Positions 6,658 to 13,260 of a DNA stretch of 13,260 nt are shown here, piece after piece. Positions within the stretch are counted from its first letter, which is position 1, and each line of letters opens with the position of its first letter. The position numbers and the translations under genes are program-made. The notes under the pieces are model-generated. The model made no database searches. It was not told where the DNA came from and saw only the letters and a list, made by a program, of their open reading frames with translations. The stretch lies in assembly GCA_013911715.1 (NCBI GenBank), contig JACEST010000049.1, forward strand, positions 1 to 13,260, written 5' to 3'. The stretch comes from Sphingopyxis sp. GTDB taxonomy: Bacteria > Pseudomonadota > Alphaproteobacteria > Sphingomonadales > Sphingomonadaceae.

Positions 6658-7887
6658 ATGGCGCTAACAGACGTTTCAATTCGTAAAGCAAAGGCTGGTC
6701 CGAAACCCTATAAAATGGGCGACTCGTCAGGCCTCTTCCTCCTGGTCCAGCCAAGCGGCGGAAAACTGTGGCGAATGAAGTACCGCGTCGCTGGCCGCGA
6801 AAAGAAACTGGGTCTCGGAACCTACCCGGAAATTGGGTTGGCTGAGGCTCGGAGAAGGCGCGATGCGGCGCGAGAGCAGATGGCGCAGGGCAAGGACCCG
6901 TCACGCGAAAAACAGCGTGAGAAGGCGCGTGCGAGGCTGGATGCCGAGAATACCTTTGCTGCCGTGGCTGCCGAGTTCTGCGAGAAGCGCCGGAATGATG
7001 GTTCACGGGCTTGGGCACCCGCCACGGCGAAGCGCTGCGAATACCTGCTCTCGGTACTTAACAGCTCGATTGGCAATCTGCCGATTGCAGACATCGAGCC
7101 TGCCGACATCCTGACCGCCGTTCGCCGGATCGAAAGCAAGGGCAAGCTGGAAAGCGCAAAGCGAACCTTGCAGCTGGCAGGTTCGGTCTTCCGCTATGCG
7201 GTCGCCACAGCGCGCCTCAAATCTGATCCGACACGCGATTTAAAAGGTGCGCTGATGAATCCAACCGTCACGCATTACGGCGCGGTCCTCGATGCTGCCG
7301 GGGCTGGGGAGTTGCTTCGGGCAATCGATGGCTACGGAGGCCAATCGATCACCAAGCTGGCCATGCAACTCGCGCCGCATGTGTTCGTGAGGCCGGGCGA
7401 GCTTCGCCATGCCGAATGGAGCGAAATTGACTTTGAGGGTGCGTTGTGGACGATCCCGGCCAGCAAAACGAAGATGCGCAAGGACCACCTCGTCTCGCTC
7501 TCACGCCAGGCCATCAAGATACTGCAGGAGGCCCAACTGCTGACCGGTCCTAGTGGCTATGTCTTCCCGTCCGTCCGCACCCGTAGGCGTCCAATGAGCG
7601 ACAACACGATCAACGCTGGCCTGCGTCGACTCGGCTACACTACTGACGAAATGACCGCCCACGGCTTCCGGGCGATGGCGTCCACCCTGCTCAACGAAAG
7701 TGGCAAGTGGAACCCTGACGCTATCGAGCGCGCTTTGGCGCACGGCGATAGCGACAAGGTCCGCGCCGCCTACCATCGCGGTGCGCATTGGAAGGAACGC
7801 GTGAAGATGGCGCAATGGTGGAGTGACTACCTCGATACGCTGCGAGCCGGGGCCGAGGTGGTGCCGATTAAAGCCACCAAGCGCTGA
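6658..7887 (+). CDS. Tyrosine-type site-specific integrase (P4/island type, DUF4102 N-terminus)
   Basis: Recombinase that inserts and excises a genomic island at a tRNA gene. It is 409 residues, the normal length for the family. Residues 1-85 form the DUF4102 arm-binding domain (LTDVSIRKAK, GLFLLVQPSGGKLWRMKYR, LGLGTYPEIGLAEARRRR). Residues about 97-185 are the core-binding SAM-like domain. The catalytic domain follows with every key residue visible: Arg245 (VRPGEL), Lys270 (ASKTKM), His335 and Arg338 (HGFR), His362 (LAHGD) and nucleophile Tyr372 (RAAYHRG). It therefore looks active. The ATG at 6658 begins the conserved MALTDVSIRKAK and has an AAGG about 11 bases upstream. It reads away from tRNA-Gly(CCC), its likely target. 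No excisionase gene was found next to it. Confidence 0.95.
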   Translation: MALTDVSIRKAKAGPKPYKMGDSSGLFLLVQPSGGKLWRMKYRVAGREKKLGLGTYPEIGLAEARRRRDAAREQMAQGKDPSREKQREKARARLDAENTFAAVAAEFCEKRRNDGSRAWAPATAKRCEYLLSVLNSSIGNLPIADIEPADILTAVRRIESKGKLESAKRTLQLAGSVFRYAVATARLKSDPTRDLKGALMNPTVTHYGAVLDAAGAGELLRAIDGYGGQSITKLAMQLAPHVFVRPGELRHAEWSEIDFEGALWTIPASKTKMRKDHLVSLSRQAIKILQEAQLLTGPSGYVFPSVRTRRRPMSDNTINAGLRRLGYTTDEMTAHGFRAMASTLLNESGKWNPDAIERALAHGDSDKVRAAYHRGAHWKERVKMAQWWSDYLDTLRAGAEVVPIKATKR

Positions 7888-8187
7888 CTCACTGCGCCAA
7901 AAATCATAACTCTTCTGCGACCCGCGCAAGTGACACGAAATAATGCGCTGTTACAGATTGTTATAGGGAAGTGAGTTGCCAGCGGTTCGGCGCAAACCCG
8001 CTCAACTCGTAGACGGGTTGATTCCGCCCAAAAGGTCATTTCAGTTTAAGATCAGTGGTTTGCATCCCGAAATCGCGGGGTAGGGTGTGCTTCTGTTCCA
8101 GGCTGGGTTGCTGGCCCAATGCTGTGAGACAAAAGATGCTTCAATCCTCACGCTAATCTTCGGATTGAGCGTCAGCCAAGCCGGCGT
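7888..8187. other. Non-coding stretch after the integrase; nothing recognised
   Basis: No frame on either strand in this 300-base stretch gives a recognisable protein. Forward frames are broken by stops, and the small reverse frames have no family resemblance that I can see. A tiny UUCG-loop hairpin (GCTAATC-TTCG-GATT-G-AGC, 8152-8170) is present, with no following T run. The stretch may be scar sequence left by deletion or rearrangement between the integrase and the cargo. Confidence 0.4.
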
Positions 8188-8385
8188 TTGAGGCTGCTCC
8201 TCGGCCGCCCTCTGAAGATGCGCTATTCGCAAGCGTGCTGCGCGCAGCAGCCGTTCTCGTCTGGCTTGCGGATCGCCCCTGATCGAATGGAGTTCTGGAC
8301 TAACGCAGAATACCGCCTTCACGACCGTAGCGTCTTCGAAACAGCAGACAACGGCGAATGGAATCGTTACCTGCTCTATCCGTGA
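8188..8385 (+). pseudogene. C-terminal remnant of a pyridoxamine 5'-phosphate oxidase (PdxH-like)
   Basis: From about 8260 the frame reads SGLRIAPDRMEFW, then YRLHDRSVFE, and ends EWNRYLLYP. This is the pattern of the PdxH C-terminus: a G(F/L)R(V/I)xPxxxEFW strand, the RLHxR motif that contacts pyridoxal phosphate, and an alphaproteobacterial LLYP tail. The complete enzyme is about 200 residues and oxidises pyridoxamine or pyridoxine phosphate to PLP with FMN. Here at most about 65 residues remain. An in-frame stop occurs at 8125-8127, and the FMN-binding body is not recognisable in any forward frame of the preceding few hundred bases. The TGA overlaps the mobA GTG as GTGA, so mobA was probably once translationally coupled to the intact gene. 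Confidence 0.55.
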
Positions 8386-8984
8386 GCGAAACGAGACCTG
8401 CCATTGTGGTCGCCGCCGGAGGCGACGGAGACCGCATGGGCGGTAACAAGCCGGAACGAGAGCTTGCGGGGAAATCTCTGCTCAATCATTCACTGGCATG
8501 GGCGATGGCCCATTCTGACGAGGTTGCGATTGCGGTGCGGGCCAAGGAACAGGTCGCTGAGCAGCCCACGGTGCCGCTCCTGATCGACAGAATTGGAGGC
8601 ATCGGCCCGATCAGCGCGCTCGACAGCGCATTTCGCTTTGCTGCGCAGCAAGGTCGCGAAACGGTCATGCTGATTGGGTGCGACCAGCCGTTCCTTCCAT
8701 CAAATCCGCCGTTGATGTTACAACAACAGATCGGGGCAAACGGCTGCGCCTTGCCGGTCACCAGGGGACGCGATCATCCAATGGCCGCGCTCTGGCGCGT
8801 GGATTGCGCAGCGTTGGCTGACTACATTGATGGTGGTGGCCAATCGCTCTGGCGTTTTGCTGATGCCGTTGGGGTCACCCGCGTCGATTGGGGTGATGAA
8901 TGCGACCCCGATCCCTTCGCCAATATCAATGACCCCGCTGCCCTCGCCAAGGCAGAAAGCCAGCTCAGCCCGCGATCGGATTGA
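8382..8984 (+). CDS. mobA: Molybdenum cofactor guanylyltransferase
   Basis: Cytoplasmic enzyme that transfers GMP from GTP to Mo-molybdopterin to make the (bis-)MGD cofactor of nitrate reductases and other DMSO-reductase-family enzymes. From GTG 8382 the protein is 200 residues, close to the usual length (about 190-215). The N-terminal nucleotide-binding loop VVAAGGDGDRMGGNKPE (residues 9-25) matches the MobA GG-x-x-x-RMG-x-x-K signature. CDQPFLP corresponds to the conserved metal-binding Asp segment (usually CDxPxL), and HPMAALW to the HP...L(W/Y) motif. An ATG at 8358 would add eight residues; GTG is chosen for its GTGA overlap with the upstream remnant and fit to family starts. Neither start has a clear ribosome site. 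The gene is convergent with nnrU and overlaps it by 20 bases. Its own promoter was not identified. Confidence 0.88.
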   Translation: MSETRPAIVVAAGGDGDRMGGNKPERELAGKSLLNHSLAWAMAHSDEVAIAVRAKEQVAEQPTVPLLIDRIGGIGPISALDSAFRFAAQQGRETVMLIGCDQPFLPSNPPLMLQQQIGANGCALPVTRGRDHPMAALWRVDCAALADYIDGGGQSLWRFADAVGVTRVDWGDECDPDPFANINDPAALAKAESQLSPRSD

Positions 8985-9636
8985 CCCCAAACAAGTAAGG
9001 ATGGGCGACGATCAGCGCAACGTACACGGCAGCCCCCGCAAGCAACCTGATTGGCTCGCGCATCAACGACAGCAGAGCTTTGGAGAGCCCCCTTTGCTTC
9101 ACCCTCTGCCGAAGCTCTTCCCACTCGGCTCCCATCAGCCGATTCTTGCGACGGTCGATAATTCTTCCTCCAACCATCGCAAAAACGGCAAAGGTGCCAA
9201 ACATGATCAAATGCGCAAGGTCACCATTCGCAAAGGCATGTGCCAGCGCCCACAATGCGAGCGCGGCAAGCAAGGGATGCCGCATCACACCAACAATTCC
9301 AGGTCGGTCCGGATCGAAATCGGCATTTTCCGATCCGCCGAAGGAAAAGGGATTGGGGCGCCCGATGGCCAGCCCGAGAATCAGGCACACCGCAAACATC
9401 ACCATCAAGACGACGTGATTATGCCAAGGTTGCCAATACCAAAGCGAAACGAAGGGCGCACGTCCTGCAGCCGAGATCAACCAAGCCAAAACCCCCAGTG
9501 AAAGCAGCGAATAGCCAAAGGTGAACCCTCCCGTCCCAATCAATTTGACCAGCCACGGCTTGATCGGTGGGCGTATCAGTGTGCCGTGCGACAGGAAGAA
9601 CACGATCAGCGCCAGAGAAAACTCAATCCAGTCCAT
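8965..9636 (-). CDS. nnrU: NnrU-family integral membrane protein
   Basis: Predicted 223-residue inner-membrane protein with about five or six helices. Hydrophobic segments are at roughly 5-20 (IEFSLALIVFFLSHGTL), 35-55 (FGYSLLSLGVLAWLISAAG), 72-90 (VVLMVMFAVCLILGLAIG), 120-150 and 195-215. The fold relates to the NnrU/isoprenylcysteine methyltransferase-like group, with a conserved RHPLLAALALWALAH motif and the N-terminal SHG. NnrU was named for its link to nitrite and nitric oxide reduction in denitrifying alphaproteobacteria; its biochemical role is unsettled. It starts 44 bases after moeA, probably in the same leftward operon, and ends inside the 3' end of mobA. Its presence supports a nitrate/denitrification cargo. 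Confidence 0.8.
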   Translation of the reverse strand: MDWIEFSLALIVFFLSHGTLIRPPIKPWLVKLIGTGGFTFGYSLLSLGVLAWLISAAGRAPFVSLWYWQPWHNHVVLMVMFAVCLILGLAIGRPNPFSFGGSENADFDPDRPGIVGVMRHPLLAALALWALAHAFANGDLAHLIMFGTFAVFAMVGGRIIDRRKNRLMGAEWEELRQRVKQRGLSKALLSLMREPIRLLAGAAVYVALIVAHPYLFGVNPIAG

Positions 9637-9680
9637 CGTTCAGGTCGCTTTCGCAGATGGTGGATTGCGCAGTACCAATT

Positions 9681-10865
9681 TCAAAACTCCAGCGCGGTTA
9701 CCGTTTCACCGGCGCCTAGAGCGGGGGAATTTGGTGCGCTGCGGATCAAACAGTCCGCCTGGGCCAACGCCAATTGCACCCCGCTGTCCTGATTGCCGAG
9801 GGGGCGCAACCCATCGGAATCCCATCTTGCCCTGACGAATGTTTCGCGGCCACCGGTTGCTGGCATTTGGCAAGCGAGCGGCAGCGCCCGCCACTGCAAG
9901 ACCTGGGTGATGCTCTGACCTTGGAGCCCCGCCAAAAGCGCGCGCAGGAACAGGCGCGCAGTTACCATGGCCGAGGTTGGATTGCCCGGCAGGCCCAGAA
10001 CCCATTTCCCCTTTGCCCGGCCTAACCAGACAGGTTTCCCCGGCTTCATGGCGACTTTGGAAAACAGCAACTCCATGCCTTGGGCCGCGAACATCGGCTT
10101 GGCAAAGTCGCGCTCGCCAACCGATGCGCCGCCGGTCACGATCACCACATCGGCCTGGTCCAGCATTTCTCCGGCCAGTCGTTCGAGTGCTGGCAGGCTG
10201 TCCTCCCCGATCATCCTTGCGACCACGCGCGCACCGGCCTGCTCTGCCAATGCGGCGATACCGTAGGTTACACTCTCAGGTATCGCGTCGGCGCGCAAAT
10301 GAGCCTCACCCGGAGGTGCGAGTTCATCGCCGGTGCCGATAATGGCCACTTTGGGCTGCGCGGAGACTTTAAGCATCGCCTGATCTGCCGCTGATGCAGC
10401 AACTATTGCGCGCGGACCAAGCCGTGTTCCGACGTCCAGCAGGAGATCGCCAGCGGCGAAGTCGCTACCGGCCTCGCGCACGTGCCAGCCCGGTCCATAT
10501 CCTTCGGCAAAGCGCACAGTGTCGCCTTCTTGCACGGCGTATTCCTGCATGATGACGCGGTCCGCGCCATTGGGCATGGAAGCGCCCGTAAATATGCGTA
10601 TCGCTTGACCCGGCTGGACCGCTCCCGAGGAGCCTGCGCCTGCTCGGCTTTCGCCAATAACAGCCAGCTGCATGCCTGCTGTGGTCGAGCCATCATGCAC
10701 CGCATAGCCATCCATCGCCGCGACATCCGAAAACGGGGCCGCCCGCCGCGCGAAAAGAGGGGCGGCAAGCACGCGCCCAATGGCATCGCCCAGCGCCAGG
10801 TCTTCGCCGACCAGCGGAGCCACCGAGGCTTCGATCAAGGCCAGCGCTTCATCGACAGAAATCAA
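9681..10865 (-). CDS. moeA: Molybdopterin molybdenumtransferase
   Basis: Cytoplasmic enzyme that inserts molybdate into adenylylated molybdopterin. Translation most likely starts at TTG 10865-10863, overlapping the moaB TGA as TTGA and giving 394 residues (family about 390-410) beginning MISVDEALALIEASV. The longer frame from an ATG at 10967 adds 34 residues unlike the family. Recognisable motifs in order: SDVAAMDGYAV near residue 50; IFTGASMPNGADRVI near 95; IIGTGDEL near 180; VTGGASVGERDF near 250, the MoeA/MogA molybdopterin-binding signature; MKPGKPVWLGR near 280; and GLPGNPTSA near 300. The C-terminal domain is complete. It sits between moaB and nnrU in a leftward, coupled gene string. 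Confidence 0.93.
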   Translation of the reverse strand: MISVDEALALIEASVAPLVGEDLALGDAIGRVLAAPLFARRAAPFSDVAAMDGYAVHDGSTTAGMQLAVIGESRAGAGSSGAVQPGQAIRIFTGASMPNGADRVIMQEYAVQEGDTVRFAEGYGPGWHVREAGSDFAAGDLLLDVGTRLGPRAIVAASAADQAMLKVSAQPKVAIIGTGDELAPPGEAHLRADAIPESVTYGIAALAEQAGARVVARMIGEDSLPALERLAGEMLDQADVVIVTGGASVGERDFAKPMFAAQGMELLFSKVAMKPGKPVWLGRAKGKWVLGLPGNPTSAMVTARLFLRALLAGLQGQSITQVLQWRALPLACQMPATGGRETFVRARWDSDGLRPLGNQDSGVQLALAQADCLIRSAPNSPALGAGETVTALEF

Positions 10866-11398
10866 GAACAAACATCCCGCAAACGGGGCAGCGCGCCTGC
10901 AATCGAACATGGCTTGTGTCGGCTGTCGAATTCCAGCTCCAACAATCCGTCCCACGCATCTCGGCACGCGCCGGTCGAACCCGGCACGCAGAAGATAAAG
11001 GCATCGCCCGCCTGTCCGGCGAAAGCGCGCGACTGCATCGTGGCGACCCCGACGCTTTGCAGGCTCTTCTGATGGAACGCGACCGAGAACCCGTCCATCT
11101 CCCGCTTAAGAAGTGGTTTGACTGCCTCGGGCGTGTTGTCGCGCGGTGAAAAACCGGTGCCTCCCGTGGCCAGAATGATCTCGATTGACGGGTTAGCGAG
11201 CCACGCATTCAGCTGCTCGCGGATGTTATCAATCTCATCCTTCACGATATTTCGATCCACCAGATTGTGCCCTGCCGATTGCAGCCGTTCGGCCAGCAAC
11301 GCTCCAGACGTGTCGGTTTCCAAAGTGCGCGTGTCGGAAATGGTAAGAACCGCAATCCCGAGTGGATAGAACGGCAGGCTTTCGTCAATTCCGGGCAT
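10862..11398 (-). CDS. moaB: Molybdopterin adenylyltransferase-type protein MoaB
   Basis: Cytoplasmic MoaB/MogA-family protein that activates molybdopterin by adenylylation before MoeA inserts molybdate. From the ATG at 11398 it is 178 residues, the family's usual length, and starts MPGIDESLPFYPLGIAVLTI. GGTGAGG directly upstream is a good ribosome site. An in-frame ATG at 11482 would give an unrelated 28-residue extension inside moaE. Signatures: LTISDTRTLETDTSG (about 18-32), ILATGGTGFSPRDNTPEAV (about 79-97) with the GGTG substrate loop and the Asp of the D-x-T-P-E motif, and FCVPGSTGAC near 135. The start overlaps the moaE stop by 14 bases and the stop overlaps the moeA start. No separate mogA is seen, so this protein probably fills that role. 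Confidence 0.93.
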   Translation of the reverse strand: MPGIDESLPFYPLGIAVLTISDTRTLETDTSGALLAERLQSAGHNLVDRNIVKDEIDNIREQLNAWLANPSIEIILATGGTGFSPRDNTPEAVKPLLKREMDGFSVAFHQKSLQSVGVATMQSRAFAGQAGDAFIFCVPGSTGACRDAWDGLLELEFDSRHKPCSIAGALPRLRDVCS

Positions 11399-11873
11399 TT
11401 TCCTCACCTTCACTTTGCAGCCAGCGGGCTGTATCGTCTTGATCTTGCGCAGTTGGCTCGATCCAGGAAGCGCCATCTCCATGCCCTTCGCGCTTCCAGA
11501 ACACCGCTTCTGTCTTGAGCCGGTCCATCAGATAATCCGCCGCTTCGAATGCCGCCCGCCGGTGCGGCGAAGCTGTTGCGACAAACACGATGGGTTCACC
11601 CGGTAATATTCGTCCTGCCCGGTGCGCCACATGGCTGTGCGTGATCGCGAACCGTTCGTGCGCATCGTCGGCAATCGCCTGCATTGATGCCAAAGTGACC
11701 CCGCGATAGGTCTCCAGAACGAGCGCACCAATAACAGTGCCATCCTTGGCCGTGCCGCGCGCGCGGCCGGTGAAACTGACGACGGCGCCCTCATCCCCTA
11801 GCGAGGCTGTGAAGGTCGCGAGCCGGGCAGCCGGATCAAACCCGGCTTCGGTCAATTCGACATGGCTGCTCAT
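11385..11873 (-). CDS. moaE: Molybdopterin synthase large subunit
   Basis: Catalytic subunit of molybdopterin synthase; together with thiocarboxylated MoaD it adds two sulfurs to cyclic pyranopterin monophosphate. The protein is 162 residues (family about 140-160). Active-site features are visible: the basic HRRAAF at 104-109, and DRLKTEAVFWKRE (117-129) with the two conserved lysines Lys120 and Lys127. VSFTGRARG (32-40) is the conserved N-terminal strand-loop. The ATG overlaps the moaD stop as ATGA. The C-terminus continues with an acidic tail (QDQDDTARWLQSEGEENARN) that overlaps the moaB start region and carries its ribosome site. Confidence 0.94.
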   Translation of the reverse strand: MSSHVELTEAGFDPAARLATFTASLGDEGAVVSFTGRARGTAKDGTVIGALVLETYRGVTLASMQAIADDAHERFAITHSHVAHRAGRILPGEPIVFVATASPHRRAAFEAADYLMDRLKTEAVFWKREGHGDGASWIEPTAQDQDDTARWLQSEGEENARN

Positions 11874-12130
11874 CCGCCAGAGACCGGGGGGAAGAGAGCG
11901 ACAATATCACCGGGCCGCACGACCACATCATCCGAAACAATAGTTTCGTTGATGCAGGCCCTGATCCGTCCCTTTGGCAGCCCGCCCTGAAGCGCCGGAA
12001 AATGCTCGCCGAGAACTGAAATCATCTCTGGGACTGGCAAACCGTCACATGGGAGCGGCAGGTCAACGAAGGGGCTGCAGGCATCAGCCAAGCGTCCGCA
12101 TAATTCGATGCGAGTGCTGACAACAGCCAT
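11870..12130 (-). CDS. moaD: Molybdopterin synthase sulfur carrier subunit
   Basis: Small ubiquitin-like sulfur carrier of 86 residues (family about 80-90), ending in the required Gly-Gly (PPVSGG). The C-terminus is adenylylated by MoeB-type enzymes and converted to a thiocarboxylate that donates sulfur in the MoaE active site. The fold is indicated by the RPGDIVALFPPVSGG end, typical of MoaD. No moeB activating gene lies in this window. The start has a very good ribosome site, GGAGG, eight bases upstream and embedded in the last two glycine codons of moaA. Only three bases separate the moaA stop from this start. Confidence 0.93.
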   Translation of the reverse strand: MAVVSTRIELCGRLADACSPFVDLPLPCDGLPVPEMISVLGEHFPALQGGLPKGRIRACINETIVSDDVVVRPGDIVALFPPVSGG

Positions 12131-12133
12131 GTC

Positions 12134-13150
12134 TCAACCTCCAATAGACGCCAAATGCGGCGTGGCGCCGCTATTGCCTTCATGCAGACGGTGTGCGGGC
12201 GCTTTTGTGCCGACCAGTTTGCGGATGCGGTCCGTCAAAGCCTCGCTGTCGTCGCCTTGCAGCAAAGGCCGGATATCCATGCCGCCATCGCCAAACAGAC
12301 ACAGATGCAGCTTGCCATCGGATGAGAGCCGCAGCCGGTTGCAACTCGCGCAGAAGTCCTTCGAATACGGCGCGATGATGCCAATGCGTCCCTTGGCGAT
12401 TGGATGGCCCAGCTCGACCGCCGGCCCCGCTCCAGGCTGGCGCGGCAGACGTTGCCATCCGGAAGCCTCCAGCCGGTCGATCATGTTCTGTCCGGCAACG
12501 TGCCGCGCATCGAAGAACGCAGCGTTGTCATTGGTGCGCATGACTTCGATGAAACGCAGCGACAGATCGCGGGTGGTGACAAAATCGACCATTGCGGCCA
12601 GCTCGTCATCATTCACACCGCGCATCAGCACCGCATTGAGCTTGATGCTGTTGAAACCTGCGGCTTGCGCAGCCTCGACCCCGCGCAGCACCTCTGCCAG
12701 CCTGTTATGGCCGGTGATCTGTGCAAATCGTGCAGGATCAAGCGAGTCCACGCTGATGTTTAGCGCGCTGATCCCGCAGTCCCGCCACACTTGCGCCCTC
12801 TCAGCCAGCCGATAGCCATTGGTGGTCATCGCCACGCGGCGAATGCCGGGCACGGAGGAAACGGCGCGTGCCACTTCCTCAAAATCACGGCGCAAGGTCG
12901 GCTCACCGCCCGTCAGACGCACTTTCCACAGACCAAGCTCGGCAAAGCCGCTTACCGCCTTGCGAATCTCATCGACCGACAGTTCAGCCGGCTTGTTGCA
13001 GGGATTCTTGTAGCCATCGGGAAGGCAATAGGTGCAGCGGAAGTTGCACACATCGGTCAGTGACAGGCGCAGATATTCAAATCGGCGGCCGGTCTCGTCC
13101 TGTAGCGGAGTGGCCAGCGGCAGAAAGTCGGGGCGACGAAGGTCACTCAC
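12134..13150 (-). CDS. moaA: GTP 3',8-cyclase (radical SAM)
   Basis: Radical SAM enzyme that, with MoaC, converts GTP to cyclic pyranopterin monophosphate, the first step of molybdenum cofactor synthesis. It is 338 residues, a usual length. The SAM-cleaving cluster motif CNFRCTYC is at 35-42 (Cys35, 39, 42), and TGGEPTLRRDF (80-90) is the GGE SAM-binding motif. The second, substrate-binding cluster uses Cys267, Cys270 and Cys284 (CASCNRLRLSSDGKLHLC). The C-terminus ends in the functionally important Gly-Gly. Translation starts at GTG 13150-13148, which overlaps the TGA of the upstream isomerase as GTGA. The LPDGYK stretch after the first cluster resembles MoaA copies of nar clusters. Confidence 0.95.
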   Translation of the reverse strand: MSDLRRPDFLPLATPLQDETGRRFEYLRLSLTDVCNFRCTYCLPDGYKNPCNKPAELSVDEIRKAVSGFAELGLWKVRLTGGEPTLRRDFEEVARAVSSVPGIRRVAMTTNGYRLAERAQVWRDCGISALNISVDSLDPARFAQITGHNRLAEVLRGVEAAQAAGFNSIKLNAVLMRGVNDDELAAMVDFVTTRDLSLRFIEVMRTNDNAAFFDARHVAGQNMIDRLEASGWQRLPRQPGAGPAVELGHPIAKGRIGIIAPYSKDFCASCNRLRLSSDGKLHLCLFGDGGMDIRPLLQGDDSEALTDRIRKLVGTKAPAHRLHEGNSGATPHLASIGG

Positions 13151-13260
13151 TGAACCAGCGGCCCATCGGCAATGGGAAGTTCTACACCTTCAATCGTGGT
13201 CTGGCTGGCGAGAATCGAGAGATATTGCGACATCGCCTTGCGGTAGCTGGCTTCCTCCAA
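13147..13260 (-). CDS. Partial parvulin-type peptidyl-prolyl isomerase of nar clusters (C-terminus only)
   Basis: Only the last 37 codons are present, reading LEEASYRKAMSQYLSILASQ and then TTIEGVELPIADGPLVQ before the TGA at 13149-13147. This tail, with an R..(M/V).QYL..LA segment and a final PLVQ, resembles the C-terminus of the NifM/PpiC-like isomerase encoded between narI and moaA in Pseudomonas nitrate reductase operons. The GTGA overlap with moaA and the Moco-gene context agree. The catalytic parvulin domain lies outside the window, so the assignment is from memory of the tail and position only. It could be another protein of the same operon. Confidence 0.5.
   Translation of the reverse strand: MEEASYRKAMSQYLSILASQTTIEGVELPIADGPLVQ

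Larger units (their letters stand above)
6456..13260 (+). mobile_element. Left portion of a genomic island carrying nitrate-respiration/Moco genes
   Basis: This is an interpretation, not an observed unit. It rests on an intact tRNA-Gly at the edge, an adjacent tyrosine integrase of the island type, and a clear drop in GC to the right of the tRNA. A truncated gene (pdxH-like stub) lies between the integrase and the cargo, and the cargo is a coherent accessory pathway (Moco synthesis plus a nar-type isomerase). The far boundary is outside the window. The cargo could instead be older than the integrase, with the element ending in the non-coding stretch near 7900-8260. Confidence 0.5.

Noticed and set aside
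8018..8031. TTGAT-TCCG-CCCAA as an FNR/Anr-type box for mobA
   Set aside because: Only the left half matches TTGAT-N4-ATCAA well; the right half matches at three of five positions, and it lies about 350 bases from mobA.
8041..8322. A 93-codon reverse frame in the gap before mobA
   Set aside because: No recognisable family, no good ribosome site, and it overlaps the pdxH-like stub, which has better support. A small unknown gene cannot be fully excluded.
6456..13260. A second copy of the tRNA-Gly 3' end marking the other island boundary
   Set aside because: Scanning by eye for CCCTTCACCCGCTCCA-like sequence found none; a T-arm-like stretch near 8012-8030 (CGGGTTGATTCCG) lacks key bases.

Overview
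The window looks like chromosomal DNA of an alphaproteobacterium, most likely a sphingomonad (Sphingopyxis/Sphingomonas-like). This is inferred from the high GC, the protein families and a GAACTTGTTTC-type paired hairpin repeat of a kind I associate with that group. It divides into two parts at a tRNA-Gly(CCC) gene at 6382-6455.

Left part (1-6455), GC-rich, probably core chromosome. A tight leftward set encodes a membrane-anchored or secreted five-heme cytochrome c, an internally duplicated GlcG/DUF336-type lipoprotein, and a hypothetical proline-rich protein cut by the window edge. Separated from it by a paired hairpin repeat is gdhA (NADP-type glutamate dehydrogenase), also leftward. Divergent from gdhA is a one-TM TPR protein resembling the C-terminal part of the cytochrome c biogenesis factor CcmI/CycH. 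The tRNA-Gly(CCC) gene follows.

Right part (6456-13260), visibly lower in GC, is interpreted as the start of a genomic island. It opens with a hairpin and a cluster of TGGGGGCCAC half-sites, then a complete P4-type tyrosine integrase facing away from the tRNA. Next is about 0.5 kb without an intact gene, ending in what looks like the C-terminal stub of a pdxH-like gene. After that comes molybdenum cofactor and nitrate-respiration cargo: mobA (rightward), then a leftward series of parvulin-type isomerase (partial), moaA, moaD, moaE, moaB, moeA and an nnrU-family membrane protein. The order isomerase-moaA is what is found downstream of narGHJI in denitrifying pseudomonads, so a narGHJI operon probably lies just beyond the right edge.

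Working together: MoaA, with a MoaC that is not in this window, makes cyclic pyranopterin monophosphate. MoaD/MoaE convert it to molybdopterin, MoaB and MoeA adenylylate it and insert molybdate, and MobA adds GMP to give the bis-MGD cofactor used by nitrate reductase. Most cargo genes overlap by four bases, indicating one translationally coupled operon entering from the right. No CRISPR array, rRNA gene or insertion sequence was recognised.
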